Positions 41,530-54,382 of a DNA stretch of 64,000 nucleotides are shown here, piece after piece. The notes under the pieces were generated by a model, which was not told the origin of the DNA, did not search any database, and was given only the letters and a program-made list of their open reading frames with translations. The stretch covers positions 316,858 to 380,857 of the forward strand of contig ML213509.1 of the NCBI GenBank assembly GCA_004369045.1, given 5' to 3'. The DNA is from Heliocybe sulcata (taxonomy: Eukaryota > Basidiomycota > Agaricomycetes > Gloeophyllales > Gloeophyllaceae). Numbering within the stretch: position 1 is the first letter of the stretch; each line of letters starts with the position of its first letter. The position numbers and the translations under genes were made by a program.

Positions 41530-44500
41530 CCGAGAACACGTCCGGTTCGCCCTTCCGTATATTCGTGTGCTGCGGCCATATTATTACGAATCCGAATTGC
41601 GAGTATTATGGTGATACGGTAAGAGTTGCTGTGAGCTAGCCCTGACCCGTCAACGCCGTACCTGTAATCGGTAGCAGACCCTGTCATCGAAGCTGGCCGG
41701 TATCAACATGCTCTTACATTGGCAGATCAATTTGGTGCTCTCGATGCATCTTGAACGGTATTCCACGGACCAAGGAGAATAAAACTCTAATTACTTTCCT
41801 TTGGCGGACGTAGCTCGTTCGGATCAGAAGTCAAAATTTTCAGCACACATGTTCCAGGACTATCAGCCTCGAGCTTCAAGTTTTTAAGAGCCCTGCCATC
41901 CTGGTTTTCTCCTCGTCATTACCTAAGTCAGACACGTCGAGAGGAAGTCCCCGAAGTGGCTCGAGATCACCGGGGCCACACGACGAGTCTAAGCCAGTGT
42001 CTTCTGCATAAGCCTTGGGATGACCTACTTCTCAACTTTTCTAGGCCTGCCATCCGAGGAGTTACCCAACCTCGTGGAGCATTTTGGGTTAAGTCTCAAG
42101 TTTATACTTTGTGAAGCTCAAGCGTCATGATGTAGAAGCTTCGTCTGAAATGCTGCTAGCCCTTTTGACACAGCATGCTTGGGCATGCTCCATCTCCTCG
42201 AAATTCGACGAACCGTGCGGGCAGGGTTGGTATCCGGGTGCTGGATGAACCTCGGTTCATATGTGCAAGCCCCTGCTTTGTATAAGGTAAGTAACACTTG
42301 GCGGCTACATTGTCTCCGTTTCTCCGCGAACGAAACCGAATGCTCATACTTCGGCAACCGCTTTCTTGCTCCTCGTGTATCATGCGTCACTCCAGTCGGA
42401 CCTTGTAGGGTGCTAGCTCGGGTCGTCAAGTCTCAGAGGCTGAATTTATTCTTCGGGCCGTGACGAGCACCCTAACCCATCCAAAAGCTAGTATGCGCCA
42501 CGTATGCCAACGCGATTACAACTTCTGGATGTTGCGAAGTCTCGGCCTCGGTAACTCGATACCAGCTGCAAGGGTTTGTCCCTGCTAACTCCTGCGCCAT
42601 GGACCACTAACATAACTCCATGTTGTGATGTTCTTTTCTCAAGGTTATACTTCTCCCCTTCCCTCCAAGGGCTCAGAAGGTCCGTATCGGGCTTCATGTT
42701 TCCGGAATCTTCGATTATGGCTGCCTATGCGAATTTAAAGTCAGCTGTCAATCTCTCTCAGGCTATAGACGCTTCGACGCTAACTGGACTCGACATGCTC
42801 CAACGCCAGGACTTCTGCTCGACGCCAATTACACTCTGCCTGCTCCAACGCGAGAACGGCATTGATGCGAACAGTTTCACCGCCAGTATGTCGGGATCAT
42901 ATCGAGTATGACACGATCTATGTCCTCATGGCGATGTGTCGTGCCCAGAGAAGACGTCTTAAGCGTGCCGTACGTTCCTTCATGGTGACATCTCTACAAA
43001 TCTTTAAATATTACTGGAGATGTCCTTGATCTCGGTCGGTTGCAGGATGTTTACTGGCGTACGGCGACTAGGCGGATACCCGTGATATCACGAAGTGCTC
43101 CCGGATTCAACTGCTGTGTGTTCTCATCTCATGATGATTAGAGAGTTCTTGTCAATCTGCCTGATTGACCTGACAAGTGCAGTACTGTGCTATCTTGAAC
43201 TGGGATGACTGCGCACCCATACGTCTCGATCCAGCCCGAATCTGCACCCGTATGTGTCAGCGACCTGCGAATTCGCAGCTAACCTCTTTTTGGCTTAGGA
43301 AGTCCCGGACTTCCACGATACATGAGATTATCCACCGTGGAGGCTGTCTTCCTGCGTAAACGCTCGCTCTCATGCATGCCAGGCGCCGTAAGCCTTCCCC
43401 GATCTCGCTTCGCGGGCGCTCCGGGCCTAATAGGCATCATCATATTCTTCGTGAAGAACCGCTTTCTCGCAGCATCATCGCTCCAAGGCTCGTTGGTTGT
43501 CCAGCCTATCCCAGAATCCCGCATCTGACCGCGTGACCCGATCATGCTGTGAGATCCCAGAAACAACGTCAATCTGCTGTATCAAGGCGCGTTGTTGTTC
43601 TTCATCAAGAGATCAAGAGACTGCACGAAACAATCAGATTAGGCTGTCCCGCAATGCCGTGGGTCTCCTACGAAAGTCGCCCTGGACATGAGATTATAAC
43701 GTACATCGTGTAGGGTGCACCGCCAGGGCCGCGGCTGGAAGCAGAACAAGGAAAGGGAAAGCGAGAGGGTCCCTGGCCTTATGCTCAAACGGTGGTGGCG
43801 CTTGTAGTGTGGCTATAAGTATAACTGCCAGCGCCTTGTATTTGGTACGCTTCTGGTCCCAGGACCTATTCAGAGTAAGTAAATGTACTGACCTGCGTAT
43901 TGGTGGGACCCGATCAATGGTGAGTAGGCACGTAGATGAGTAAGTTGATGACAACCTATGATGTCCGGTTTTCCTGATCAACGGCGGTCAAGGAAAAGTG
44001 CAATTCCACCTAGTTAGTGAGTAAGGGTGACCGATGCAGGATTGGTCCACGCTCCGCAGCCAAAGCATGAATGAGACAAAGCGACGACACGTTCGAGTTA
44101 GGAAGACGAGAAGGCGGGCGGGATACGAACCTACGTACGCCTTCTCGGTGTCTGCATGGGAGCTTCATGGAGATAACGGGCTGTTTGTTCCGAATGCTAT
44201 TGGGTGCGAATTGGGGATTCTAGGTGAAGAAGGAAGAGTGGTACGTACGAGAGCACGAGGCAGCAGTTGCATTACGGACTAACGTGAATAGCCGATGTAT
44301 TTCCCAGCGAGAAGCAGCCACAAAGCTGCCGCAGTCGACCTGTTAGCCACAGGCAGGATTAAATGCGGCAGAAGCATGATATAGTCCAATAGAGAGTGGA
44401 TGTCTAGTATATTCTGTCGGTTAAGCGCATGAGGCGTACCTTTCGGCTTGAGCCGTCGGACTGTCAGGTCCAAGAGGGAGAGCCAGGTGGTCCGCGAGGC

Positions 44501-45492
44501 ACAAGGACGTGGTTAAGAGCATCTCTCCCAGGTGATAGATGGGGAACCTACCTGAACACCTCTATGACTGCCAAGAGTGTTGAGGGCAAGACTGCTCGAA
44601 CCCTAAGAGAATAGAAACCGTTGACAGACGCTCATCGTCTTCAAGAAGGATCCGCCACAATCAGTTTCATGTGGTACCTTCATGTGCGACTTTTCCAATG
44701 GCGTGGCGCAAACCCTGACCTCTACGAATGCGAGGCGTATGAAGACACATGCTTTGCGGTTCTCAAGACCGAGCGTAGGCCATGTTCGACCCTAGCTATT
44801 TCCAAAAGCCCCAGTTCTCTCGAGGATTTTCATGTGAGTTTAATAGAGTATGCATAGCGTTGCTCCAAGACGATCATAGGGTCCACGTACCACAATTTAT
44901 TTGCTCGGTGTCTTTGAGAGTGCGTCCGACCGGAGAAGGGCCGGAACCCGAAGCATTGCAATGGAGAGGCGAGCGGAAAGCCGTAAAGGGAGTCATCAGC
45001 GTCGGTGTCAGCGTGAAACAGGTTCCCCAAGCGAGAGATGGTGGCCATGCGCACCTATAAAGCCGCTTCAAGTGTATCGTCCATACGGTAGAAGTTGATT
45101 CATCAGAAATCTTCCCGCCAGTGGATGTTCGGGGGTGTCAATGATGTCTCGGACGCGCCGCTCGTTTGAAGCAGAACCGGAATGTCAGACTGTCAAAGAA
45201 AAGATCGTATAAGGGAGGGAATCAAGCAGCTTCCGCAGGCGTTTGATTATTCTGATCGAAGGGTGTATTACGCGGAGGACTATAATAACAATTAACGGCA
45301 TCCCCTTGGTCGGTTCCATTGCTCCTATCAAGGTTGAATTCGCATCTGGTCTGTTACGATTATTGCCGGTGCTCTCCTTCTGTCCACCACCTCAACGCAG
45401 CCGGTCGTTGGGTCAGCTGTGTCTTTCGTACCTTTCTCTTATTTCTCCTCTTTATTTTTCTTTCAAACTTAACGTCCTGGCACGACTCGTCA
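41530..45492. other. Long gene-poor region with possible membrane-protein relic
   Basis: No intact gene is supported over nearly 4 kb. On the minus strand, 43279-44480 contains several coding-like pieces bounded by plausible splice sites. One is LLDYIMLLPHLILPVANRS with a following hydrophobic run (44279-44473). Another is hydrophobic, LAFPFLVLLPAAALAVHP (near 43694-43860). A third is SGIGWTTNEPWSDDAARKRF (43279-43572). They resemble a multi-pass membrane protein, with a faint likeness to fungal wax-synthase-type MBOAT proteins, but I could not join them. The intervals 41530-43270 and 44480-45240 show nothing convincing. Confidence 0.3.
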
Positions 45493-48014
45493 TGTCCATC
45501 AACCACGCCAACATGGCCACACACGCTTCACAATCATTACCTTCATTCGCGCAGGCCTTCAGCTCTCCTTCGTTAAACAGCATCTCATCCGGCAGCAACG
45601 CGCTGCCCCCCATACAGAGCCGCCTGCCCTCAATGTCGGAGGAGGCGACCCATCGTCGCGTAGAATCACCAGCTCAGGACGAAGGCGGGCGCAACACTGC
45701 CGAGAACAGTCCTCCGAAGCGTAGCAACCTCAAGAGAGCGCACCCAGGAGTAGCTTCGGGTTCCGGTAAGCGCGATAACGAGAATTCGGACTCCGAGTAC
45801 GTCCTTGTAATGCTTTCCGGGAGTAGTTGATGTACGTATCATCTCAGGAGACACCGCTCACCGCGATTGGTCCGAATTAAAGAGGAACAAGAACATGACC
45901 CAGCAGACCGCCATTCACCTGCATCTAGCCATTCCAACCCACCGTATCGCAGATCAGCGTTAACACTGAATACTACCAGTGTCCCACCCCCGGCCAGTAC
46001 ATATCCCAATCCCCCCAAAAGACGCCGCGTCACTATCAGCGGTACGCATCCACTAAACACGAACATTCAACGCCCGGGCTCTGAGCATGCTACCCCCATC
46101 TCGCCTGTTGTAATGGGCTTTACCCTCAATCGCGACGATCCCGCAGCTATCGAACAGGTGCGCTCCATGCTTTCTGTGAAACAGAAACAGAAGGCTCTGA
46201 TCGAGCAGAGGAGGGGTAGTGTTGCCGGCGTGATGTCTGTTCCCGGTAAGAGCTCCGGCCCCCCTGCGGTCAACGTCGTCAACCCGCTGTCTGTCTCAGA
46301 TGAGTCTGGGCGAAATAGCCGCGCCAAGAGCACACAGATTGGCCGTAGTCCTCCTACTGCCTTGTCTCAACAAGCAGGGCCAAGTACGCCCGGCAGGCGT
46401 GCAACCATAGCCTCTTCTACTGGGCCGCCTACCCGGCGCAGTCCACTCCAAATGCCTCCGTTGCAGGCTTCAACACACGCACAGAATCCTAGTCCTCCTA
46501 CGGCCCCACCTCAACCACTGCACACAGAACGTTTGAGTCCCCCCATCCGCTCAATTCCGACCGAAACCACTCAGTCGTTCACCGAATTGCCAGGTGGAAC
46601 AGCTGCCCCTAACGCGCTTCCCCCACCACCGATTAGCTTTGCGCGGAGGCGCGCCGCTCAGCTGGGCGGCGTAAAGAAGAAACCAGCTGATATCATCATC
46701 AGCCCTCGCGATCCCGCCTCGTATCAGCCGGCAATCCAAAGTGCTCCACCTATCCCTCGTGCCAGCCAGCAGGCTGGATCCTCCAACTTCCGCATGGCGT
46801 TGCCGAGCCTTCCTCCTGCCATGGCGATAGGTGCGCAGCAGACGCGCCGGATAACAGCCGGCCAAGTCCCTCCTACGCCAACAAGACTCGGAATGCCCAG
46901 CACTGCAGCTCGTGCCGGACCCTCTTCTCTCACCGCGGGCCCTCGCTCGCCGCAAGGCCCAACCGTGCCCATCGCGGCGACGCTCGTCCCGCCCACACCG
47001 ACCTCTCTCGCGCACCCGCACTACGCGGCGGAGAAGTCCGCGTTCCTCGCACCGTTTGAGGGGTTTTATGATGCTCTTGCGGACTCGAAGCAGCTGAAGG
47101 GTTGGTTGGGTGAGCAGCTGCAGAAGAGCCAGGCGCTGGTACGGGACATGCAACAGCAGCAGGAAAGGATGGAGCAGGTGGTGGAGGCAGTGGTGGAGAG
47201 GAGAGTGGGGGCGATGAGGGAGGAGGTTTATGGACTGAAGAGAAGGGTCGGGGAGTTGGAGGAGGAGTTGTACGCGATGAAGGGAGGGTCTCTGGGCTCC
47301 AGTCGGATGTCGGTCTCGCAAATGCCAGTTGCTGTGCCTATGAGCAATAGGCCAAGGGGTAAGCAATATAGTGGAGAGTGTGTCTACCAAACTGACGGTA
47401 TTTCATAACCAGTACCCGCACAGGTGGTGTCTGACACCCAGTACACCTTCCCACCCGTGGCGGAACTGTCGAGTATCCCCCGTAGGCCGGACCTCGTCAG
47501 GAGGCCTTCCTCTACGGGCAGGTCATCAGCAGGGGATTTTGCCGATGCGCGAAGCCTTGCCGGTTCGGAGCGAGGCTCGCCGGTTGGCTTCGATGTGAAT
47601 AAACGTGTATCGGTCTCTGCTATGCGGTACGAACCTCCCCCCTCGCAGCCTGTCCCCGGACCGTCGCGTGACTCTCATGGCTTCCAAGCGTACTCACATC
47701 ATGGTGGTGCCTTTGGCCGAGGCTCGCCTCACTCCCGTTCGCCCATGATAAACGCAAAGGCTGCTGCTCCGCCGCCTCTGCACAGGAGCAATTCGTTTGG
47801 CCGCGGAGGACACACTTCCCAGCACGGTATGGAATGGGAGCGCGAGAGAGGAATGGGTGGCAGGCCGTCTTCTCGCCATCGTCGCACGTCTGACGAAGGG
47901 CCGACCGGTGAAGGAGCTCGGGTTGCCCAGGCGAGGCGGGATTCCATGGCCATGGTCACCTCGCCTCCTGGCAGCCGGCCACGTTCTCCAGAATCTATGG
48001 ATGAAGGATCATGA
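45493..48014 (+). CDS. Disordered Ser/Pro-rich protein with C-terminal coiled coil
   Basis: The start MSINHANMATHASQSLPSFA is at 45493. An intron at 45797-45847 (51 bp) joins DSE to RHRSPRLVRIKEE in frame. A second intron starts near 47359 (gtaagc) and, using the ataaccag acceptor, joins RPR to VPAQVVSDTQYTFPPVAELS; the later acceptor would give a stop. The product is about 800 residues. Residues near ENSPPKRSNLKR and PNPPKRRRVTISG look like nuclear localisation signals. A conserved-looking block is DDPAAIEQVRSMLSVKQKQK. Around 47090-47280 a coiled coil occurs (LQKSQALVRDMQQQQERMEQ and the following heptads). The rest is low complexity. I do not recognise the family; a nuclear regulatory role is only inferred. 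Confidence 0.7.
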
Positions 48015-48728
48015 CCCGTACGACCCCTAAGGCTCGGTATATTGGGACTCTGAAGCTCGGGTTTAGGTCGACCTCTCCTCTCACTTTTATTTATTATGTC
48101 GGGTTTGTTGATATGTGCATTGCGTAGAATTGGTATGTATTTTTTAGGCTCTGAGTGTGTCCCTAGCGTTACGGAAGTAGCAGTATCGCCAAACGAGTGA
48201 AGGTGCTGTGCCACATTTTGCCGTCCCTGCCCTCAAGCAGTCACGTGACATGCAAGAACCGAAGCTCCCGCCACCGCGGCTTCACTGGTGCGCCATAACA
48301 CGGCCGATTCACGTTCTCCTTTCCCTTCTTCCTTGCTGACGACTCGGCGGCACAGTGGCAAACACTGTCTTCTTCTCTACAGGCTGCGTACAAAGACAGC
48401 AACATCTCCGCTGTGTAGACCGTTCGAGTCTGGTCAACATTCTTTCTTCCGATTATAAAAGGAGGCCCTCCATTTCCCTCATTGTCAGACGACTCTGGCC
48501 AACTATTTCAGCCAACTCAGCGAATCTTATCCGTCGATTCTATCAGCGGATTGTATTCGACTGCAACAAGCGAGTTCTTTAACTTTTTGCTACTATCCTA
48601 TCATACTCACCCAGCTCTATATTCATTTAATGGACTCTTCAGGATTCCTTCGAGAGTGTATGCCGTCGCCAGGGCCCTGCCCTCTCCCACATGGAGAAGG
48701 AGCTCTCTAGCGGAAGTCTCTAGGAATA
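48015..48728. other. Intergenic, nothing recognised
   Basis: About 700 bp between the disordered-protein gene and the decayed protease-like gene. Pyrimidine-rich tracts (tttcccttcttcc near 48320) are the only visible feature. No gene is supported. Confidence 0.45.
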
Positions 48729-49810
48729 TGCCTGGAGCCTCTCTTCAGCTCGCTCCCCTCCCTACGTTATCTCCGAGGTCGAAGCCAACTTCTACTATTC
48801 GGGGATCTCCCCCTCCCCCCTCGAAGCTAATCTACCACACGTCTAAGGATCCTTTCCTCTTGCCTACGGGACCAGAGGGATAGCGTCGCTTGAAGGGACT
48901 CTGTCCGGTCTACGATCATGAGCTCTGCGACAAGTGGGAGGACATTGGTCCAAAGCTTCGTGACCTTCTCGACAAGCATCAGGTCCGATTGTCGACCGTC
49001 GGCGTCGTCCGTTTCCGCACGGTGCCGAATTAACAAACGCCTGCTGCTGTCAGTGCCGTCGTGATTTGGTCGGCGTTCTTCCCCATTCTTCCACCGGTGA
49101 GGATGTACATAACTCAGCCAATGACATACTCGAAGGCGAGGGTATCACAACTGTCGACGTCGAATATCGTGGCTCGGTATTCCGCACAGCTTCACCAAGG
49201 ACGTTTGCGTCGTCAAGCTTGACAAGGATCGATTCTTGCCTAACTTTAGGGGCAACGTTATCGAACTGGGTGTGTACAGATCCTTTTCACTAAAAGCGTC
49301 TGGTCTGACCCTTTATATTCAAAGATGGAGATCTGCTTCCCCAATCCCGTGCTCAAGATACTATCCTGCCACGGCCATGAAGTCCGGGTTCGAGTGGCTA
49401 GACGATCGCCTACTCGAGCTCAGGGGCATCCTCCCGGATGATCGCATGCACCATCCCGACAAGAAGGACCACGACGGCGAAAACTGCCTCTTCGTTATCA
49501 AGCGCGGCCTCCCCACGATTGGACGTGCCACTGGATGCTGCTCCTATGCGCGCGAGTACTTCCCCAACCAGATGCCCCGGGCCTCGACTGAATGGGCTGT
49601 CCTCCCGTACGACCACAAGTCGCGCGCGTTCTCTGAGAGCGGGGAATCTGGGTCGATGATATCCTACGGCACTGTCGAGTTTGGTGGGCTCATTACTGGC
49701 GGGTGTGGCGAGACGGACTCGTCGGATCTCACTTATGCCGCACCGATGTTCTGGCTGTGGCCCATCATCCAGGCCAAGTTCCCCCATGCGACTTTTGTCC
49801 GGTCTTTAAC
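48729..49810 (+). pseudogene. Decayed member of a basidiomycete serine-protease-like family
   Basis: The open part starts MPGASLQLAPLPTLSPRSKP at 48729 and runs to HTSKDPFLLPTGPEG, where a stop follows at 48882. Matching sequence continues after it: CPVYDHELCDKWEDIGPKLR and LLDKHQVRLSTVGVVRFRTV. It then shifts frame to VGVLPHSSTGEDVHNSAND and VDVEYRGSVF, and shifts again to VVKLDKDRFLPNFRGNVIEL. The 3' part, KSGFEWLDDRLLELRG to LITGGCGETDSSDLTYAAP, is open and contains GESGS, in the place of the chymotrypsin-like GDSGS serine motif. Compared with family members as I remember them, the central third that would carry the His region is missing. So there is an internal deletion plus at least two stops and two frame changes. 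The family is multicopy in mushrooms and its biochemical activity is not established. Confidence 0.65.
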
Positions 49811-50508
49811 TAGGTTCGTCTCATTTACGACTCCTTCCACCATTTTTATTCTCCTCTTTGGCTCCTTCTTTCTTGACGCCCATTATCTTTTAGTGGGTTG
49901 TAACTTGTGGTACAGCCGGTCGCTTTGACCGTTGGATCGCGGCTAGGCTTTTGCGAAATGCACAACAGGACTGACGCATTTCAATGCTCAATTTAAAGCA
50001 GAAACTCTGATCACTATAGATTCTATTATGTGTTTGTCGCCTCTATCAAGTTGTGCGCCACGGCGCGTCGCGCATCCGCGGGACTGCCCACGTGACCGCG
50101 GCGGATAACGCGGTGGGTTTCTGCCGTGCACCTTGCATTCGTTTCTTTCTGTCTGTCTTCATGAAATCAAATACACCCTTTGAACATGTAACATCTGAAT
50201 AGTTGTAATTGTACCCCACCCCTCGCGTCCTGTGCGACGCCTGAAAGGTGTTTCCCAGCTACAGGCGATGTATAAACCCTTCGCGCTGACACACCGCGCC
50301 CGCGCGAGCCCGTTTATTCAGTGTGCTAGTACCTCTTTGGTCGACATTCTCTTTATCAATCGGCATATGTCGTGCTTTGCTTTCTAATCGTCACCGCGGC
50401 CGCATCATTACTCAGCAGTAGCTTGTGATATGATAATGATAGCTCTTCGCAATTGCATCATAAGCACTATAAGTGTGACCAGCTGGCCTGGCGATATTTA
50501 AGCTGGGA
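49811..50508. promoter_or_regulatory. Upstream region of the glutathione transferase gene
   Basis: No gene is visible. A TATA-like tataaa stands at 50271-50276, about 240 bp before the start codon, preceded by GC-rich repeats of cgcggc/gcggat type. Its distance suggests a long 5' leader, a 5' intron, or that it is not used. Confidence 0.4.
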
Positions 50509-51560
50509 ATGGCGAGCTTGTTCTCCATCTCTAACCGTCTTCGAACCACCATCCGCCATTTCTCTACTGAACTACCCAGAATGTCCAAGCCCATCCAGCT
50601 TTACACCGCCAGGACACCGAACGGCTTTCCCATCACCATCCTCCTCGAGGAGCTGAAGGCCAAGTATGGTCTGGATTACGAGTACGTCTTCAATTCCTAT
50701 CCCAAATGAACGCCAGGACCAGACTTGACGCTTTCCGGTAGTTATCAGTCAATTGATATCATGAAGAACACGCAGAAAGAGGATTGGTTCATCAAGATCA
50801 ACCCGAACGGACGTATCCCCGCTATTGTCGACCGTGCCCGCGGTAACTTCAATGTCTTCGAGACGTCGGCGATTCTGTTGTACCTGGTACAGCACTACGA
50901 CAAGGAACTCGAGTTCGGGTTCGACCCCGTGAAGCAGCCCGATGACTACAGTGAGGAACTGCAGTGGCTGTTCTTCGCGCATGGTGGCATTGGTCCCATG
51001 CAAGGCCAAGGTATGCGCATATACCTACTCGTTTGCATACTCAGTTGGGATTAATTTACTTTTGTTCAGCCAACCACTTCAACCGCTACGCCCCGGAGGA
51101 TATTCCCTACGCCAAAAAGCGTCAGTATTGTCACGAGCCGTGTTATTGTGCGAGAATCGGTCCTTACCTGGATTATGCTGAAAGGATATCTCGACGAGAC
51201 CAAGCGCCTCTACGGCGTCCTCGAGATCCGCCTGAATCAAGGTCGCGAATGGCTCGCTGGGCCGGGCAAGGGCAAGTACACCATCGCCGATATCAAAACC
51301 CTTGCATGGTAAGCCTCACTTGCCCACCATACTAGCAACTAAGAAACCTTGCGCTCATTCACTTGCACACAGGGTAAGAATCCACGCTCACACCGGTATC
51401 CCCACCCTCGACGAGTGGCCGAATGTCAAGGTAGATGCAGGTCCATCTCCGACAATCGTATGCGCCGCTGACTCGGATGCTTCTTCGTTTGCAGGCTTGG
51501 GTCGAGCGTGCGGAGGCAAGGCCCGCTTTCCAGGCTGGTGCCAACGTCCCCCCTGCTTAG
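50509..51560 (+). CDS. Glutathione S-transferase, Ure2/GTT type
   Basis: The enzyme conjugates glutathione to electrophiles or reduces disulphides. The first exon reads [20 protein letters not shown] before [17 protein letters not shown] at 50581; the 24-residue extension could be a mitochondrial leader, or translation could begin at 50581. The thioredoxin-fold half includes [13 protein letters not shown] (cis-Pro) and [14 protein letters not shown]. Exons then give [20 protein letters not shown] and [20 protein letters not shown]; the intron at 51121-51184 between them is needed for frame. The all-helical half has [19 protein letters not shown], the N-capping region of the GST C-domain. The last exons give [18 protein letters not shown] and [20 protein letters not shown], with TAG at 51558-51560. 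Length without the leader is about 230 aa, normal for Ure2-type fungal GSTs. Confidence 0.92.
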
Positions 51561-52202
51561 TAAAGGTGATTGGATGAGGTTAAAGAGAAAGCGTGCAGTC
51601 GTTGTAAGAACCAGAAGCTATGTTTATATAGGAGAAGAAATGGAGGATTCTATGACATGAGGGTATGAGCATCGTCGGGTACGGCATTGCGCAATGTGGG
51701 CATGGGACAGCTCGGCCTCGGGCAGGTATTTCTCGCTCTTGCTCCAATTTTCAGCGGGGCATACCCGGTTTCCCAGAGCTAACCTTTTCCTGCAAGTCTT
51801 CCAACACGCCCTTCCAAATAGAGCAACATACTCAATTATTTGAAGAAGGTGTAGCTGAGAAGCAAGGATAATCCGTCTCATGTGCAGCGGTCTGTAAGCC
51901 AGAATGTCTACGCCGGCAGGGATTAGACTCCAAGGTGTAGGTACGGTGGCAATGTCCCGGGTATGTACTATCATATACAGAGAGAGAGGATAACTTCAAA
52001 GGAGAGTCGTTTCAAGCAGACTGAGAAGTGGCAGAAGACTGTCGCTGGGTCACTGGCGGCGATGAGGGGACAGGCGGAGAACTTGAGGGGCCGGCATGCC
52101 CTGAGCTTGGCCTGGTATTGTGAAGCATGTCTCTTGAGTCAACTCGCGCGGATAACTGTCCTCACAGTGAGTACGGATCATAGGGAGGCCAACAGATGAG
52201 AC
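51561..52202. other. Intergenic, nothing recognised
   Basis: About 640 bp between the 3' ends of the convergent GST and DUF6534-type genes. Short ORFs on both strands have no recognisable product. Confidence 0.45.
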
Positions 52203-54382
52203 CTACATGACTCGCGTCCTCCGTGACCTGCGTCGTGACGGTCTCCACTGCGATAGAAAGCGGCATCGGAGGTCGCTACTAAAAGCCTCAGCTATATTCC
52301 TCAATTGCGCTCAGTGAAGACAACGTACCTTGCTGAGCATCATGAGGTCCCCGTATCTCAGTCCCGTAGAGTGCAGCGAGACCGACCTTGGCGCATGGTC
52401 GTGATGAAATTCGAGGTTCGAGAGCTCAACGAAGGTGCCTCGCTGCCTGCGCGCTTTCTCGCAGATGTATTCCCGGCTGTTGAGGCTGATCACGCACATA
52501 TTGAGTATACAGAATAGAAAGGATGGAGAGGTGTTGATATGCTCACGTAGCCAAGAGAGAGTTGACGTAGCCTGAAAGACAGGTTAGCGGTCAGATAGCT
52601 CGGGTGAAAGTATGGAATAGATGAAGTACATTTCCCCAGGACCCAGAAAAAGCTTTGCCATACAAAGTTCGTAGGCATGATCGCGAACTATATGTTGACT
52701 CATGAATGGGGATGCACGGGACTTTGGCATATAACGCACAGTGATGGCGCAAGCAGTTGCAATGATGCTGTCTCAAGTGTCAGGCCTCAGGCTGTTCCTA
52801 TAGAAAACAGGCTGCGTCTTACCTGGTGAGAAGTCCAGTATTTATACTAAAGATCATTAAAGTCATGATGATAGAGTTGGTCCTTTATGCCGGTACAGTC
52901 AGCTTCAAGTTATGACAGTCCTGATGCGACTCGAAGGGGGTGGCTCACCGCTTGAATCCTGTGCGACGCTTGGCAAGGTAGTGGCACATGGACATAGCAA
53001 TCAAGATGTCTGCAGCTGCTGCACATCCGAGCCCGGTGGATGTGACCCACTGTAGGAAAGTGAGCGGACGAACTGGAAGATTTTGAGGATATTTACTGTC
53101 AGCTTCGGGTACCGATCGAAATGACGGATCGAGAAACTGTGCAGCGTCAGGGCGGACACAGCGGACGTACTTAATCAAACTCACGCTTCGACTGTGAAAA
53201 CTAAGATGGTCTCGTAAATATCACGCTGGTCATGGTACACCGATAGGCTCACCAATACCAAGGCCTGCACGACAGTTCAGCGCTAGACGTAAAGCATCAA
53301 GACACAGCACTCACTAAAATGCACGCAGGCTAGGATCATCTGCAGAGAACCGTACCGAGAAGTCAGCAATTGTCTGTCAATGTAGCCTACATATTACTCA
53401 CAATCACGCTCGTTATGATCCAGTTCTCGCTGACTAGTAGGAGGGCAGGTCACGCTCAAATTGTCACACACACATACAAAATGACTCACGTATGTAAACC
53501 CGTCGTGCAAAGTAACTTCAGTAGAATAAGCATTGCATCGCCAGATGAATAGATATGCCACCGACAATTGAACAATGATGGCGATGAGACCCTGCATGGA
53601 AAAGAAGCATCAGTACGGCAAATGATGGGAATCGAGTGATGCCCACATTGAAGTCAGCCTGTATCTTTACCGGAAGACGAGCTTCAGCTACCATCGCAAG
53701 CGAGACGCCGTGACTCCGACGACATACATTCATACTCCTAAGCATGTGAAGTCAGAGAATTAGACAGCGTACTTGCGATTGCCTGAAAGCTGCTAACCAA
53801 GTGCAATTATCCAGAGGCCCGTCCTGCCCAAAATTCGTGACCAAATACCTGTAGAGCATATATCACATCCTCTCGTTACTATAGCTCGCGTTTCTCGCTA
53901 CGAACCAATATATGGCGACCGTGCACAGTATCAGGTGGGAGGTGTCCAAGAGCCTGATATCTCGTTTTTATAATGTGTCGGTGTAAATGGTATGGACTCA
54001 CCACAATGCCAGTACCTGTGCGTTTCATCGTCAAAATTAAGGGGAAGATGCACCAGAGAAGAAGCCCGCCGACGGACCGTTGTCTTGGTTATCAATGCAT
54101 CATTGGGATACTTGCTTCTAGGCTTTAAGCAAGGAAGCCCCGGCATGCATTTCCGCTAAGTGACTTACCGATAGTACAAGTATCTGAAACATGGTTAGTA
54201 TATGACCTGTGCATGTGATGTAAGCTTACGTTTGGGTCACAGTGACTCCGTAGAAGCTGCATTAGAAAAGGACGCCGTTAGAGGAGATTAAATAGTCCGT
54301 GTGTTGATTCTTACACGGCGCTCACAACCAGAGCTATGAAAATCGCCCCGAAAGTCGTGTCCATATTCTGCAGTGCAGCCAT
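52203..54382 (-). CDS. Seven-transmembrane DUF6534-type integral membrane protein
   Basis: The start MAALQNMDTTFGAIFIALVV is at 54382. Many very short exons follow, each chosen because it restores the family pattern: LYGVTVTQT, YLYYRKYPNDALITKTT, then VLALWLLDTSHLILCTVAIY, YLVTNFGQDGPLDNCTW, GLIAIIVQLSVAYLFIWRCN, LVSENWIITSVI, MILACVHF, ALVLVSLSVYHDQRDIYETI, and LGCAAAADILIAMSMCHYLA with KRRTGFKR. The third cytoplasmic block leads to TDSIITTLMIFSINTGLLT, then FAIMPTNFVWQSFFWVLGK, YVNSLLAT and LNSREYICEKARRQRG. These match the Agaricomycete DUF6534 family, whose members are plasma-membrane-like seven-helix proteins of unknown ligand, often in clusters. The segment between NCTW and the fifth helix is not fully resolved, and the last exon, ending near 52203, is uncertain. 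More than ten introns in 2.2 kb is extreme but usual for this family. Confidence 0.72.

Noticed and set aside
44110-44140. Another B-box-like ggttcgtatcc on the minus strand
   Set aside because: The expected T-stem does not pair and no cloverleaf can be drawn.
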